Origin: Actinospineispora acaciae DSM 45401 | Lineage (GTDB): Bacteria > Actinomycetota > Actinomycetes > Mycobacteriales > Pseudonocardiaceae | Assembly: GCF_000620785.1 (NCBI RefSeq) | Contig: NZ_JIAI01000002.1 | Location: forward strand, 874,177 to 938,176 | Length of the DNA stretch: 64,000 bases | Direction of reading: 5' to 3' | Part shown: positions 23,624 to 33,172 of the stretch, one piece after another | Position numbering within the stretch: position 1 is the stretch's first letter | Layout: every line of letters starts with the position of its first letter | Notes under the pieces: model-generated | Database searches by the model: none | What the model was told of the DNA's origin: nothing | The model's input: the letters and a program-made list of their open reading frames with translations, nothing else | Translations under genes and position numbers: made by a program

Positions 23624-24058
23624 TCAGGGGCTGGGTTCCGCCGTGCCGACGACACTGCGGCTGTGCACGGTGAGCTCGTGTGGGTCGCGGTCGTCGTCGA
23701 TCCCGAAGCTGATGATCCGCTCGGGGTGGATGCGGATGATGGCTCCGTCGTACCTGCCGCCCGGTTCGGCGGACGCCTTGATCGCCTCGGCATGCCCTCG
23801 GATCTCGACACAGCGCACTCGCCACGGGTCGACCGAGGCGAGGTCGTCGACGACGAAGGCCACCCGCCCGTTGTCGGCGACGTTGTGGAACTTCCTGCTG
23901 GTGGCCATGCTGATGCCGGCCACGTCGAAGCAGCCGGTGCCAGGGTCGAACGTGTAGCAGACCGGGCTGACCTGAAGGGTGCCGTCAGGGTGAACCGTGG
24001 CAATTCGGCCCAGCCGCTGGGAGGCCAGGTAGATGATCTCAGCCGCGGTGAAGGACAT
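23624..24058 (-). CDS. PPOX-class F420-dependent split-barrel protein (MSMEG_5819-like)
   Basis: This 144-residue protein (FTAAEIIYLASQRLGRIATV, SPVCYTFDPGTGCFDVAGIS, RKFHNVADNGRVAFVVDDLA) matches the actinobacterial PPOX subgroup typified by MSMEG_5819/OxyR, which binds F420 or FMN. It is shorter than true PdxH and lacks PLP-site signatures. Start ATG 24058. The MerR regulator lies upstream on the same strand with about 160 bp between, so separate promoters are likely. Confidence 0.85.
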   Translation of the reverse strand: MSFTAAEIIYLASQRLGRIATVHPDGTLQVSPVCYTFDPGTGCFDVAGISMATSRKFHNVADNGRVAFVVDDLASVDPWRVRCVEIRGHAEAIKASAEPGGRYDGAIIRIHPERIISFGIDDDRDPHELTVHSRSVVGTAEPSP

Positions 24059-24216
24059 GGGGGACTCCTACGGTAGGGGGACGTTGTGAACCTGTCGCCA
24101 CCTCCTCCCCGGATCGACCAGGGTCCCGCCGTCCATCCTGCGACGTACTTCTCGGATGCGGGATTCGGAGTTCCGGGTGCGATGCTAGCAGCAGAACGTG
24201 CCCGGGCCGGGGTGTT

Positions 24217-24648
24217 TCACGTACCCGGGACCGACTTGCCGTTGAGGTGCTTTCGCGTCTGCATCTTGAGGTTGGCGCAGTCCAGGGCGGGGTTGTCATG
24301 GGGGCAGTCCCGCATGTGCTCGAGGTAGTTCCGCGCCGTGCGCAGCCGTTCGAGCTGGGCTTCGATCTCGTCGATTCGTCCGGACACGACCGCTCGCCAG
24401 TCGGTGGTCTCGGTGCGGCCGCGCAGCACACGTTCGATCTCGTTCAAGCTCATCTGCCCGGTGGCCTGCCACATCTGGATCAACGCGACGCGATGACACT
24501 GCGCGGCGTCGTAGCGGCGCTGGCCGCCGCGGCGTCGTGCGCTGACCAGCCCGCGACGCTCCCAGTAGTGCAGCGTCGACAGCGGTAGTCCAAGCCGATC
24601 GGCGAGCTCGCGGATGCTCATGTCGCCGTCGGCCGGCGCTGTGGCCAT
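24217..24648 (-). CDS. MerR-family regulator
   Basis: This 143-residue regulator has a MerR winged helix (MSIRELADRLGLPLSTLHYW, ERRGLVSARRRGGQRRYD at about residues 10-48), a dimerisation coiled coil (VSGRIDEIEAQLERLRTARN) and a tail with CPHDNPALDC. The two cysteines could sense metal or redox state. The inverted repeat CTCAACC-GGTTGAG at 24663 lies 14 bases upstream of its start and faces the remnant gene at 24695, which was presumably its target. Confidence 0.9.
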   Translation of the reverse strand: MATAPADGDMSIRELADRLGLPLSTLHYWERRGLVSARRRGGQRRYDAAQCHRVALIQMWQATGQMSLNEIERVLRGRTETTDWRAVVSGRIDEIEAQLERLRTARNYLEHMRDCPHDNPALDCANLKMQTRKHLNGKSVPGT

Positions 24649-24662
24649 GTGCTCAGTTTGAA

Positions 24663-24678
24663 CTCAACCTGGGTTGAG
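24663..24678. promoter_or_regulatory. Inverted repeat, probable MerR operator
   Basis: CTCAACCTGGGTTGAG is made of perfect 7-bp arms around two central bases. It lies between the divergent MerR gene and the remnant gene at 24695, the standard position of a MerR-type operator. Confidence 0.65.
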
Positions 24679-24694
24679 CGGCAATGCTCGGAGC

Positions 24695-24840
24695 ATGGAC
24701 ACCCTTGACGAGTCCGCGCGCGAGCGGCACCTCCGCTCGATCGCTCCGGCGACCGCGTCCGCCGTGCTGGTGGTGGACTCGCGACCTGCTACGGGATCGT
24801 CACCAGCTCCCAGCGACTCATCGAGGCCTGGTCCCGATGA
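24695..24840 (+). pseudogene. Remnant of the MerR target gene (frameshifted, deleted)
   Basis: A frame from ATG 24695 reads MDTLDESARERHLRSIAPAT then ASAVLVVD, coding-like, then degenerates into low-complexity sequence. In a different frame the next bases read LATCYGIVTSSQRLIEAWSR and end at TGA 24838-24840, which looks like a real protein C-terminus. The two parts joined by a frameshift and probably a large internal deletion are best explained as a decayed gene behind the intact operator. The family is not identified. Confidence 0.4.
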
Positions 24841-24876
24841 GACACAGCGCGGCCCCCCGCCGCGCCGACGCCGCCG

Positions 24877-25233
24877 TCAGTGCGCCTGACCGACGCAGAA
24901 CACGTTCCCTTCCGGGTCGGCCAGCGTCGTCCAGTCCAGCCCCGGCACCACGCCGACCTGGTCGTATGCGACGCTCGCCCCGAGCGACACCAGCCGCTCC
25001 ACCTCGGCCACCCGGTCGTTCGTCTCGAAGTCGACGTGCACCCGGTTCTTGCCGACCTTCGGCTCCGGCACCTTCTGGAAGGCCAGCCTGACCTGCCCCT
25101 CGCCGGCCGGGGCCAGCATCACGAACTCGCCCCAGTCCTGCGCGACCGCCGTGTCCACCGCCGCCGACCAGAACGCCGCCAGCTTCTGAGGGTCCGCACA
25201 GTCGATGGTGACCATGCCCATTCTGATTCCCAT
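24877..25233 (-). CDS. VOC-family (glyoxalase/bleomycin resistance-fold) protein
   Basis: This 118-residue protein has the glyoxalase-like fold: [40 protein letters not shown], then [20 protein letters not shown] and [12 protein letters not shown]. His and Glu at VHVDFE and DPEGNVFC fit the usual metal site. Substrate is not predictable. The start is ATG 25233, divergent from proS with 57 bp between. The long frame further upstream on this strand is the shadow of proS. Confidence 0.88.
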   Translation of the reverse strand: MGIRMGMVTIDCADPQKLAAFWSAAVDTAVAQDWGEFVMLAPAGEGQVRLAFQKVPEPKVGKNRVHVDFETNDRVAEVERLVSLGASVAYDQVGVVPGLDWTTLADPEGNVFCVGQAH

Positions 25234-25290
25234 GCGCCGGACAGTAACCGGGCGGACCGACAGAACCCTGTCATCGCTACGCTTCCACGG

Positions 25291-27042
25291 GTGTTCACCA
25301 GGATGTCCTCGCTGTTCCTGCGCACCCTGCGCGACGACCCCGCCGACGCCGAGGTGCCCAGCCACCGGTTGCTCGTGCGCGCCGGCTACGTCCGGCGGAT
25401 AGCCCCGGGGGTCTACTCCTGGCTGCCGCTGGGCCTGCGCGTGCTGGCCAACATCGAGCGGGTGGTGCGCGAGGAGATGGACGCCATCGGCGGCCAGGAG
25501 ATCCGGTTCCCCGCGCTGCTGCCCCGCGAGCCCTACGAGGCCACCAGCCGGTGGACCGAGTACGGGCCGAACCTGTTCCGGCTCAAGGACCGCAAGGGCG
25601 CCGACTATCTGCTCGGACCCACCCACGAGGAGCTGTTCGCGCTCACCGTGAAGGGCGAGTACAGCTCGTACCGGGACTTTCCGGTGATCCTCTACCAGGT
25701 CCAGATCAAGTACCGGGACGAGGAGCGCCCGCGCGCCGGCATCCTGCGCGCCAGGGAGTTCGTCATGAAGGACTCCTACTCCTTCGACCTCTCGGACCAG
25801 GGGCTGGTGGACTCGTACAACCTGCACCGGGGCGCCTACATCAAGCTGTTCGACAGGCTCGGGCTGAAGTACGTCATCGTGTCCGCGATGTCCGGCGCCA
25901 TGGGCGGCTCGGCGTCCGAGGAGTTCCTGGCCGAGTCGGAGACCGGCGAGGACACCTTCGTGCGCAGCACCGGGTCGGACTACGCGGCCAACGTGGAGGC
26001 GGTCACCACGCCGGCGCCCCCGGAGCAGCCCATCGAGGACAAGCCGGCCGCCGTGGTGCACCACACCCCGGACACGCCGACCATCGAGACGCTCGTCGAC
26101 TTCCTGAACCGGCAACAGCTCGGCGGCCGGACCTTCACCGCCGCCGACACGCTGAAGAACGTGCTGGTCAAGACCCGCGCGCCGGGCTCGACGGAGTGGA
26201 AGCTGCTCGGCGTCGGGGTGCCCGGCGACCGCGAGGTGGACATGAAGCGGCTGGAGGCGTCGGTCGCGCCGGACGAGGTGGCGCTGCTCGACGACGCCGA
26301 CTTCGCCGCGCACAGCTTCCTGACCAAGGGCTACATCGGCCCCGGCGCGCTGGCCGGCAACGGCGTGCGCTACCTGGTCGACCCCCGGATCGTGCGCGGC
26401 ACGGCGTGGGTGACCGGCGCGGACAAGCCGGACCACCACGTGATCGACCTGGTGTGCGGGCGCGACTTCACCCCGGACGGGACGATCGAGGCCGCCGAGG
26501 TGCGCGCCGGCGACCCGTCCCCGGACGGCACCGGCACGCTGGTCGCGGCCAGGGGCATCGAGATCGGGCACATCTTCCAGCTCGGCCGCAAGTACACCAA
26601 CGCGTTCGAGGTGGACGCGCTCGGCCAGGACGGCAAGCCGATCCGGATCACCCAGGGCTCCTACGGCGTCGGGGTGTCCCGGCTGGTCGCCGCGATCGCC
26701 GAGCAGTCGCACGACGCCGACGGGCTGATCTGGCCCCGCGAGGTGGCCCCGGCGGACGTGCACGTGGTGATCGCCGGCAAGTCCGACGAGATCCGGGCCG
26801 GCGGGGAGAAGCTGGCAGCCGACCTGGACGCGGCCGGCGTGAACGTGCTGCTGGACGACCGCGGCGCCACCCCCGGGGTGAAGTTCGCCGACGCCGAGCT
26901 GATCGGGGTGCCGACCATCGTGGTGGTCGGGCGGGGCCTGGCCAACGGCGTGATCGAGGTCAAGGACCGGCGCACCGGCGAGCGGGTCGAGGTCCCGGTG
27001 GACACCGCCGTGGCCCACCTGACCGAGCTGGTCCGCGGCTGA
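25291..27042 (+). CDS. proS: Prolyl-tRNA synthetase, bacterial type
   Basis: This 583-residue enzyme starts [20 protein letters not shown], the typical bacterial ProS N-terminus, at GTG 25291 (ATG 25303 is an alternative). Class II motifs are present: [20 protein letters not shown], motif 2 with [20 protein letters not shown], a YbaK-like editing insertion in the middle (about residues 230-400) and motif 3 ([20 protein letters not shown]). A C-terminal anticodon-binding domain follows. It charges tRNA-Pro. In mycobacteria the same gene sits at this end of the rimP-nusA-infB cluster. Confidence 0.97.
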   Translation: MFTRMSSLFLRTLRDDPADAEVPSHRLLVRAGYVRRIAPGVYSWLPLGLRVLANIERVVREEMDAIGGQEIRFPALLPREPYEATSRWTEYGPNLFRLKDRKGADYLLGPTHEELFALTVKGEYSSYRDFPVILYQVQIKYRDEERPRAGILRAREFVMKDSYSFDLSDQGLVDSYNLHRGAYIKLFDRLGLKYVIVSAMSGAMGGSASEEFLAESETGEDTFVRSTGSDYAANVEAVTTPAPPEQPIEDKPAAVVHHTPDTPTIETLVDFLNRQQLGGRTFTAADTLKNVLVKTRAPGSTEWKLLGVGVPGDREVDMKRLEASVAPDEVALLDDADFAAHSFLTKGYIGPGALAGNGVRYLVDPRIVRGTAWVTGADKPDHHVIDLVCGRDFTPDGTIEAAEVRAGDPSPDGTGTLVAARGIEIGHIFQLGRKYTNAFEVDALGQDGKPIRITQGSYGVGVSRLVAAIAEQSHDADGLIWPREVAPADVHVVIAGKSDEIRAGGEKLAADLDAAGVNVLLDDRGATPGVKFADAELIGVPTIVVVGRGLANGVIEVKDRRTGERVEVPVDTAVAHLTELVRG

Positions 27043-27045
27043 CGC

Positions 27046-27999
27046 TCAGCGCCCGGCCACCTCGGTCACCTCGACGCTGCCGAGGATCTCGGTCACCATC
27101 CGGTCGGTCACCGGCACCGGCGCGCCCGGCCCGCCGCCCTCGGCGTCGTGCTGGACCACGAGCATGAGCACGCCGCGCCCGCCCGCCTCGCCGACCCTGG
27201 ACGAGGGCAGCGCGAGCACCCGGATCTGCCCGCGCAGCCCGGGGCAGCCGTCGGTGGCCGAGGAGCGCACGGTGACCAGCGAGGCCGAGCCGCTGAGCGA
27301 GCCGACAGTGATCGGGGTCGGGGCGCTCCCGGTGGCCGCCGAGCCCGCGCCGTAGAAGCTCTTGGCGAACAGCGGCCCGAAGTCGCGCGCGGCGTCCTCG
27401 GTGCGGGCGTCCACGCCGTCGCGGCGGACCAGGAAGGCGGCGCCGACGGTGGCCCTGACCCGGGCGTGGCCGCCACAGGAGTAGCGCGCCGAGGTGGCCA
27501 CCCCGTCCAGCGCGACGCCGTTCGTCGAGGTCTCCGGCCGGCCCGGGCCGGGCGTCCAGTCCGTCGGCACCCGGTAGCTCAGCCCGCTGGCCCTGATCAG
27601 CTGCCCGTCCGCGTCGCCGCCCGCCTGCTGGCGAGCCACCAGCACCGCCCCGACCGCGCCCAGCAGCATCACCACACCGAGCGCGATCATCACCCGGAGC
27701 GGCCAGCGGCGCGCGGCGGTGGCCGGGCCCGGGGTCCAGGGTTCCGGCGGCGGGTCCAGGCCGGCCGGCGGCTCGGTGACCCGTTGTACCGGGGCGATCA
27801 GCGCGGCCGGGTCGCGCCGGGCGCCCGGGTGGGTGGGGCCGGCGGGCGTGCCGAGCAGCGGGAAGCCGGTGGGCTCGCCGTAGCTGGGCGTGGCCGGCCC
27901 GAACCCGGTGGCGACCAGGCCCTTCGGGTGCGGCATCGGCCGGGGCGGACCCGCGAACGGGTCGATGCCGCGAGCGGGGCGCTGAGACGGCCTCGGCAT
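27046..27999 (-). CDS. Single-pass membrane protein with proline-rich cytoplasmic region, unknown function
   Basis: This protein of about 317 residues has a long Pro/Ala-rich N-terminal region, one transmembrane helix (PLRVMIALGVVMLLGAVGAVL) and an extracytoplasmic domain of about 180 residues (YRVPTDWTPGPGRPETSTNG, FLVRRDGVDARTEDAARDFG, CGGH and DGCPGLRG cysteines). The extracytoplasmic part resembles unnamed actinobacterial exported domains of PknB-adjacent type; no function can be given. I chose ATG 27999 to limit overlap with the YjbQ gene, though the frame extends to 28107. It converges on proS. Confidence 0.75.
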   Translation of the reverse strand: MPRPSQRPARGIDPFAGPPRPMPHPKGLVATGFGPATPSYGEPTGFPLLGTPAGPTHPGARRDPAALIAPVQRVTEPPAGLDPPPEPWTPGPATAARRWPLRVMIALGVVMLLGAVGAVLVARQQAGGDADGQLIRASGLSYRVPTDWTPGPGRPETSTNGVALDGVATSARYSCGGHARVRATVGAAFLVRRDGVDARTEDAARDFGPLFAKSFYGAGSAATGSAPTPITVGSLSGSASLVTVRSSATDGCPGLRGQIRVLALPSSRVGEAGGRGVLMLVVQHDAEGGGPGAPVPVTDRMVTEILGSVEVTEVAGR

Positions 28000-28057
28000 C
28001 GTCACGGACGGCACGGTATCGGCCGGCCGCGGTGCCGGGAGGCGGTTCGGAGAAATC

Positions 28058-28468
28058 TCAGGCCGGCAGGAAGGAGAGCCGCACGGTTCGGGTCCCGTTG
28101 TCGACATTCGTGTCGATCAGGCACAGCGACTGCCAGGTGCCCCACGCCGGCCGGCCGGCCAGCACCGGCACGCTCATCGACGGCGCGACCAGCGCGGGTA
28201 GCACGTGGTCGCGGCCGTGCCCAGGGCTGCCGTGGCGGTGCGTCCACCTGTCGTCGGCGGGCAGCAGCGAGCGCAGCGCGGCCAGCAGGTCCTCCTCGCT
28301 GCCGGCGCCGGTCTCGATGACGGCCAGGCCGGCGGTGGCGTGCGGCACCCAGGCGTGCAGCAGACCGTCGGCGCCGGCGTGCTCGCCCAGGAACGCCGTC
28401 ACCCGGTCGGTGAGGTCGACGACGGCCTCCCGGTTGCCGGTGCGGACCTCGAACTCCTCGCTGTGCAC
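28058..28468 (-). CDS. YjbQ/UPF0047 family (secondary thiamine-phosphate synthase enzyme)
   Basis: This 136-residue protein carries the family signatures GLLHAWVPHATAGLAVIETG, LLPADDRWTHRHGSPGHGRD and SVPVLAGRPAWGTWQSLCLI-DTN. YjbQ is a small single-domain protein with low thiamine-phosphate synthase activity; its main role is unclear. GTG 28468 is the start, with a short gap to the divergent PLP enzyme. Confidence 0.93.
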   Translation of the reverse strand: MHSEEFEVRTGNREAVVDLTDRVTAFLGEHAGADGLLHAWVPHATAGLAVIETGAGSEEDLLAALRSLLPADDRWTHRHGSPGHGRDHVLPALVAPSMSVPVLAGRPAWGTWQSLCLIDTNVDNGTRTVRLSFLPA

Positions 28469-28542
28469 ACTCGCGACGCTACCCCGCCGGGCGTTGCGCT
28501 CAGGGTCGGTGGGCGGCGGCGCGCCGTTCTAGGCTCACCGCC

Positions 28543-29574
28543 ATGCGCTCGGCATTCGGACAGCAATTCGACGTGCCCGACGGGTACCTCAACACCGCGA
28601 GCATCGGCATGCCCCCGGTGGCGGTCGCGGAGGCGGTGGCGCAGGCGGTGCGGCAGTGGCGGGTCGGGGCCGGGCGCTCGCACGACTTCGACGAGCCGGT
28701 CGCGGTGGCCAGGGCCGCGTTCGCCGAGCTGGTCGGGGTCGGTGTCGAGCGGGTGGCGATCGGCTCGGCGGTGTCCGCACTGGCCGGGCTGGTCGCCGCC
28801 AACCTGGCCGACGGCGCCACCGTGGTGGTGGCCAGGGGCGAGTTCACCAGCGTCACCTTCCCGTTCGCCGCGCAGGCCGGCCGGGGCGTCACGGTCACCG
28901 AGGTCGAGCTGTCCGAGGTCCCGGCCGCCGCCGTCGGGGCGGACATGGTCGCGGTCAGCGCCGTGCAGTCCGCCGACGGCGCCGTGCTCGACCTCGACGC
29001 GCTGCGCGACGCGGCCTCCCGCGCGGGCACCCGGGTGCTGCTGGACGTCACCCAGGCGGTGGGGTGGCTGCCGCTGTCGGTGGGATGGGCGGACGCCGTG
29101 GTCGCCGCCGGGTACAAGTGGCTGCTCTCACCGCGCGGCGCGGCCTGGATGGCGGTGTCCGAGCGGCTGCGGGCCGAGCTGACGCCGAACAACGCCGGCT
29201 GGTACGCGGGCGAGCAGCCGTGGGGGAGCACCTACGGGCTGCCGGCGCGCCTGGCCACCGACGCGCGGCGGCTGGACACCTCGCCGGCCTGGCTGTGCCA
29301 CGTCGGGGCGGCGGCCGCGCTGCCCTGGCTGGCCTCGCTGGACCTGGACAAGGTCAGGGCGCACTGCGTCGGGCTGGCCAACGAGCTGCGCGCCGAGCTG
29401 GGCGAGCCGCCGGGCGACTCGGCGATCACGGTGGTGGACCGGCCGGACGCGGTGGAGCGGCTGACCGACGCCGGCGTGGTGGTCAGTGCCCGCCGAGGCG
29501 CGGCCCGGCTGGCGTTCCACCTGTACAACACGGAGGCCGACGTGCGCCGCGCCCTGAGCGCCCTGCGTGGCTGA
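28543..29574 (+). CDS. Aminotransferase class V-fold PLP enzyme
   Basis: This 343-residue protein has the fold-type I layout: DGYLNTASIGMPPVAVAEAV at the start, VLLDVTQAVGWLPL (Asp binding the pyridine nitrogen) and the PLP lysine in AAGYKWLLSPRGAAWMAV. It is close to the cysteine desulfurase/selenocysteine lyase and ergothioneine EgtE-like group, but lacks the mobile cysteine loop of IscS, so the reaction (lyase or aminotransferase) remains open. Start ATG 28543. It converges with the DUF4439 gene. Confidence 0.85.
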   Translation: MRSAFGQQFDVPDGYLNTASIGMPPVAVAEAVAQAVRQWRVGAGRSHDFDEPVAVARAAFAELVGVGVERVAIGSAVSALAGLVAANLADGATVVVARGEFTSVTFPFAAQAGRGVTVTEVELSEVPAAAVGADMVAVSAVQSADGAVLDLDALRDAASRAGTRVLLDVTQAVGWLPLSVGWADAVVAAGYKWLLSPRGAAWMAVSERLRAELTPNNAGWYAGEQPWGSTYGLPARLATDARRLDTSPAWLCHVGAAAALPWLASLDLDKVRAHCVGLANELRAELGEPPGDSAITVVDRPDAVERLTDAGVVVSARRGAARLAFHLYNTEADVRRALSALRG

Positions 29575-29662
29575 GGAGTATCAGCCGCCGCGTACCTACC
29601 TGTGGCGCCGCACACCCCGCACCATGTGCGACGCGCCAACAAGCCATGCGGCGCCCGGTGAG

Positions 29663-30286
29663 CTACGGGGCTCCGGGGAAGGGGGGTACCACCGGCTTGG
29701 TGTCCAGTTGGGCTGACCAGCGGGCGCCGCGTACCGCCGCGTCGACCAGCGCGTCGAGCGCCATGTGCCGCAGCCCGGGGTCGTCGCAGCGCTCCAGGAC
29801 CGAGCGCCAGGCCGTCGCCGCGTCGGACTCGGCGGTGACCGCGAGCCGCATCGCGGACGGCTGGTCGGTCACCGGCGCCGGGACCCGGTAGGCGGGCTCG
29901 GCGGGCGCCGGGCGGACGCCGGAGTCGGTGAGCACCCGGATGGTGGTGTCGCGGCGCGCCCGGTGGGTGGTCAGGTCCTCGCGCAGCCGGCGGTCCATGT
30001 TGCTGCCCAGGAACGCCCCGATCAGGCCGTAGCACCAGACCGCCGCGTGCTCGGCGCCCAGCGCGGTCTGCACGGCGGCGGTGGTCTCCGGGTCCGGCCT
30101 CGGGGGACCGCTGGCCGGGGCGGGGGAGGCGGGCGGGATCCTCGGCGCGGGGGAGTCTCCCGCCGCCGGTGCCGCGTTCGGCTCCGGGGTGGGGGCCGGG
30201 GTGCCCTGGGCGGACGGGCCGGCGCGCCCGCTTCGGGGGAGGTCTCGGCGGTCGTCGCCGGGCGGCTCCGGGGTGGGGCTGCTCAT
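29663..30286 (-). CDS. DUF4439 ferritin-like domain protein
   Basis: This 207-residue protein has a Pro-rich N-terminus (about 1-65) and a ferritin-like four-helix region (TTAAVQTALGAEHAAVWCYG, REDLTTHRARRDTTIRVLTD, YRVPAPVTDQPSAMRLAVTA). It is the counterpart of the conserved gene beside rimP in mycobacteria. Its ATG overlaps the TGA of the lipoprotein gene by four bases, so the two are coupled. An envelope-associated helical-bundle role is possible; a metal site is not obvious. Confidence 0.85.
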   Translation of the reverse strand: MSSPTPEPPGDDRRDLPRSGRAGPSAQGTPAPTPEPNAAPAAGDSPAPRIPPASPAPASGPPRPDPETTAAVQTALGAEHAAVWCYGLIGAFLGSNMDRRLREDLTTHRARRDTTIRVLTDSGVRPAPAEPAYRVPAPVTDQPSAMRLAVTAESDAATAWRSVLERCDDPGLRHMALDALVDAAVRGARWSAQLDTKPVVPPFPGAP

Positions 30287-30789
30287 CCGAGAACCTCGCG
30301 GTAGGCGGCACAGCAGGCGGCGATCGAGCCGACCAGCCCGGCCTGCCGGCGGGGCAGCCGGGGCACGGCGGCGGCGGCCTCGCGGCGGGCGTCGTCCAGC
30401 GCCGTACGTACCCGGGACAACGCCTGCTTGGCGTCCTGGGACGGCGGCGGTCCCTGGGCGGCGGGCGGGGGAGCCGGGTTGGCGGTCTCGCCCAGCTCGA
30501 CGCCCAGCGCCTGGGCGTGTTGGCGGCGGGCGTCGGCCACCGGAGCGAGCCGGGCGGACAGCTGCGCCCCGAGCGCCGGGTCGGCCCGCAGCGCGTCGAG
30601 CATCGCGGCGTCCGCCCTGGCCCGCGCGGCCAACGCCGTCAGCGGGTCCGGTTCGCTCCGGCCACACCCGGCCAGCAGTCCCGTCGCCGAGACGGTCGCC
30701 GCGCCGATCACGGACGCGGCCACGGCGAGCAGGACGGGGCGGCGGGGCAGCCCGGCACCGGGCGGGCGCGGATGCTCGGGAACGGCCAC
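30283..30789 (-). CDS. Tat-type lipoprotein conserved beside rimP
   Basis: This 168-residue protein has a twin-arginine-like PRRPVLLAVAASVIG segment and a lipobox LLAGC (lipidated cysteine near residue 42), then a helical, alanine-rich domain. It is probably anchored on the outer face of the membrane, encoded just upstream of and coupled to the DUF4439 protein. The pair sits between proS and rimP in the same place as the conserved mycobacterial pair. Function unknown. Start ATG 30789, divergent from rimP. Confidence 0.82.
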   Translation of the reverse strand: MAVPEHPRPPGAGLPRRPVLLAVAASVIGAATVSATGLLAGCGRSEPDPLTALAARARADAAMLDALRADPALGAQLSARLAPVADARRQHAQALGVELGETANPAPPPAAQGPPPSQDAKQALSRVRTALDDARREAAAAVPRLPRRQAGLVGSIAACCAAYREVLG

Positions 30790-31010
30790 GTCCGGTGATC
30801 CTGCCAGGCGCGCCTCACACGGCCGGAGCGTGCATGGGCGAACGCGCGCGCCAGGTACGCCAGTCCTGGTCCTTCGGCGCGATACCCTGAGACCCCGCTC
30901 ACTGGCCGAACCCTCGGTCGCGGGCGGCCCGTGCGGAGCTCGACGTCCCAGGCAAGGCCGAAGCGAAACCGGGAGATCAGCAGAGGATCCGAGACCGAGG
31001 AGTCGACCGA

Positions 31011-31565
31011 ATGGCCCGTCCCCAGACCGAGCAGCTCTGCGCGGCGGTGCGTCCCGCCGTGGAGCGCGCGGTGGCCTCGGTCGGCTTCGACCTCGAGGAG
31101 ATCGACATCCGGCCGGCGGGGCGCCGCAAGCTGGTGCGCGTGGTGGTCGATGCCGACTCGGGAGTCGGGCTGGACGACATCGCCACGCTCAGCCGGCGCG
31201 TCGGCGCCGAGCTGGACCAGCACGACGAGGTGCTCGGCGGGCCGTACACCCTCGAGGTGACCTCGCCCGGGGTGGATCGGCCGCTGACCGCGCAACGGCA
31301 CTGGCGGCGGGCTCACCTGCGCCTGGTCGAGGTGTCGCTGCGGGATGCTGACAAGATCACCGGTCGAGTGGGCGACGCCGGTGAGGACGCGGTCCAGCTC
31401 CTGGTCGACGGGGTCCTGCGCGAGGTGCGCTACGCCGACGTGGACCGGGCCTCGGTGGTTGTCGAGTTTCGGCAGCCGCCGGCGGCCGAGCTGCGGGCGC
31501 TGACCGGTGACGCACACGAGGGCGACCGAGACGGCGGCGGGGAAGTTGCGGAGGAACAGAAGTGA
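31011..31565 (+). CDS. rimP: Ribosome maturation factor RimP
   Basis: This 184-residue protein has the RimP N-terminal domain ([60 protein letters not shown]) and the SH3-like C-terminal domain. It is required for 30S subunit maturation. It is the first gene of rimP-nusA-ylxR-infB-ylxP-rbfA. Its stop overlaps the nusA GTG (GTGA). A TACCCT element at 30883-30888 is a candidate -10 in a long leader. Confidence 0.96.
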   Translation: MARPQTEQLCAAVRPAVERAVASVGFDLEEIDIRPAGRRKLVRVVVDADSGVGLDDIATLSRRVGAELDQHDEVLGGPYTLEVTSPGVDRPLTAQRHWRRAHLRLVEVSLRDADKITGRVGDAGEDAVQLLVDGVLREVRYADVDRASVVVEFRQPPAAELRALTGDAHEGDRDGGGEVAEEQK

Positions 31566-32599
31566 ACGTCGACATCGCCGCGCTGCGGGCCATCGAGCGC
31601 GACAAGGACATACCGTTCGACACGGTGATCGAGGCCATCGAGACCGCGCTGCTGACCGCCTACAAACATACCGAGGGCCACCATCAGCAGGCGCGCATCG
31701 ACATCGACCGCAAGACCGGTCTGGTCCGGGTGTTCGCCCAGGAGCTGGCCGAGGACGGTCAGCTGGTCCAGGAGTGGGACGACACGCCGGAGGGGTTCGG
31801 CCGGATCGCGGCCACCACCGCCCGCCAGGTCATCCTGCAGCGGCTGCGCGACGCCGAGCACGAGCGCACCTACGGCGAGTTCTCCGCCAAGGAGGGCGAG
31901 ATCGTCGCGGGCGTGGTGCAGCGTGACGTGCGGGCCAACGCGCGCGGCGTGGTGGTGGTGCAGCTGGGGGCCACCGAAGGGGTGATCCCGGCGGCCGAGC
32001 AGGTGCCCGGCGAGCGGTACGAGCACGGCGAGCGGATCCGGTGCTACGTGGTCGGGGTCTCCCGGGGCGGCCGGGGCACCCAGATCACCCTGTCCCGGAC
32101 GCACCCGAACCTGGTGCGCAGGCTGTTCGCGCTGGAGGTCCCCGAGCTGGTGGACGGCTCGGTGGAGATCTGCGCGGTGGCCAGGGAGGCGGGCCACCGG
32201 TCCAAGATCGCGGTCAAGGCCACGATCCCGTCGGTGAACGCCAAGGGCGCCTGCATCGGCCCGATGGGCCAGCGGGTGCGCAACGTGATGAGCGAGCTGG
32301 CCGGTGAGAAGATCGACATCGTGGACTGGTCGGACGACCCGGCCGAGTTCGTCGGCAACGCGCTGTCACCGGCCAAGGTGGTATCTGTCACAGTTCTCGA
32401 CCCGAGGGCGAAGACGGCCCGGGTGGTGGTGCCCGACTTCCAGCTGTCGCTGGCGATCGGCAAGGAGGGACAGAACGCCAGGTTGGCGGCCCGGCTGACC
32501 GGCTGGCGGATCGACATCCGCAGCGACGCCGGCCCGAGGGCGGTGGCCGACCCGACGACCTCGGTGCCGCATCCACCCGCCACCGGATCGATCGCCTAA
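31562..32599 (+). CDS. nusA: Transcription termination/antitermination factor NusA
   Basis: This 345-residue protein has the NusA N-terminal domain ([20 protein letters not shown], then [16 protein letters not shown]), an S1 domain (about 110-180), and two KH domains ([40 protein letters not shown]). It lacks the C-terminal acidic repeats of E. coli NusA, as is usual in actinobacteria. GTG 31562 overlaps the rimP stop, so translation is coupled. Confidence 0.97.
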   Translation: MNVDIAALRAIERDKDIPFDTVIEAIETALLTAYKHTEGHHQQARIDIDRKTGLVRVFAQELAEDGQLVQEWDDTPEGFGRIAATTARQVILQRLRDAEHERTYGEFSAKEGEIVAGVVQRDVRANARGVVVVQLGATEGVIPAAEQVPGERYEHGERIRCYVVGVSRGGRGTQITLSRTHPNLVRRLFALEVPELVDGSVEICAVAREAGHRSKIAVKATIPSVNAKGACIGPMGQRVRNVMSELAGEKIDIVDWSDDPAEFVGNALSPAKVVSVTVLDPRAKTARVVVPDFQLSLAIGKEGQNARLAARLTGWRIDIRSDAGPRAVADPTTSVPHPPATGSIA

Positions 32600-32718
32600 A
32601 CCTCGGTGATCAGGCACAAGCGGCCCGGATCGGCCCGGGCCGGAATTCGCGCGGCCCGAGGGCCGTTGTGTTCACAGGCGTGAACATGAGCGGTCAAGCC
32701 GGACGCGCTACACTTTCG

Positions 32719-33078
32719 GTGGCCTTGAGCCGCGACCAAGATCCCGCGCGCGAGTCTCCGGACCGGACGCCACGTACGGCCCCGGTGCGCACGTGTGTCG
32801 GGTGTCGGTCACGGTCCGAGGCCACCGGGTTGTTGCGTGTCGTCGAGGTCTCCGGGGCAGTCGTTCCGGATCCGAGACGGCGGCTTCCCGGTCGAGGTGC
32901 CTGGCTGCACCGCGACCTGGACTGCCTGCGTCGCGCGGAGCGGCGGAGGGCGTTCCCGAGGGCGCTGCGCGTCCCCGGTCCGCTCGCCGTCGAGGCCGTG
33001 TGGCAGTACCTTCAACCCAGACCGAAGTGCGAGACCGTCTCGCACCTGGATCACGAGAGTCAGGTCGACCCGTCATGA
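32719..33078 (+). CDS. ylxR: YlxR/DUF448 RNA-binding protein
   Basis: This protein of about 119 residues contains the family motif VRTCVGCRSRSEATGLLRVV (RTCVGC), then PDPRRRLPGRGAWLHRDLDC. YlxR proteins bind RNase P RNA and nucleic acids and sit between nusA and infB. The start is uncertain: GTG 32719 follows a -10-like TACACT at 32709-32714, suggesting a leaderless internal promoter. ATG 32686 and GTG 32668 are in frame. Confidence 0.88.
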   Translation: MALSRDQDPARESPDRTPRTAPVRTCVGCRSRSEATGLLRVVEVSGAVVPDPRRRLPGRGAWLHRDLDCLRRAERRRAFPRALRVPGPLAVEAVWQYLQPRPKCETVSHLDHESQVDPS

Positions 33079-33172
33079 GCCAGCCGTGAAGATCGCACCA
33101 TGAACGTGCTGCGACAGTAGAACGAGGTCGTGCGGGATCCTGCCGCCCGGCCTTTCGAGCAAGAGGAGAGCA

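Noticed and set aside
24880..27018. Very long reverse-strand open frame opposite proS
   Set aside because: It is the antisense of a clear prolyl-tRNA synthetase, with His/Gly/Val-rich shadow composition; only its 3' end (24877-25233) is a real VOC gene.
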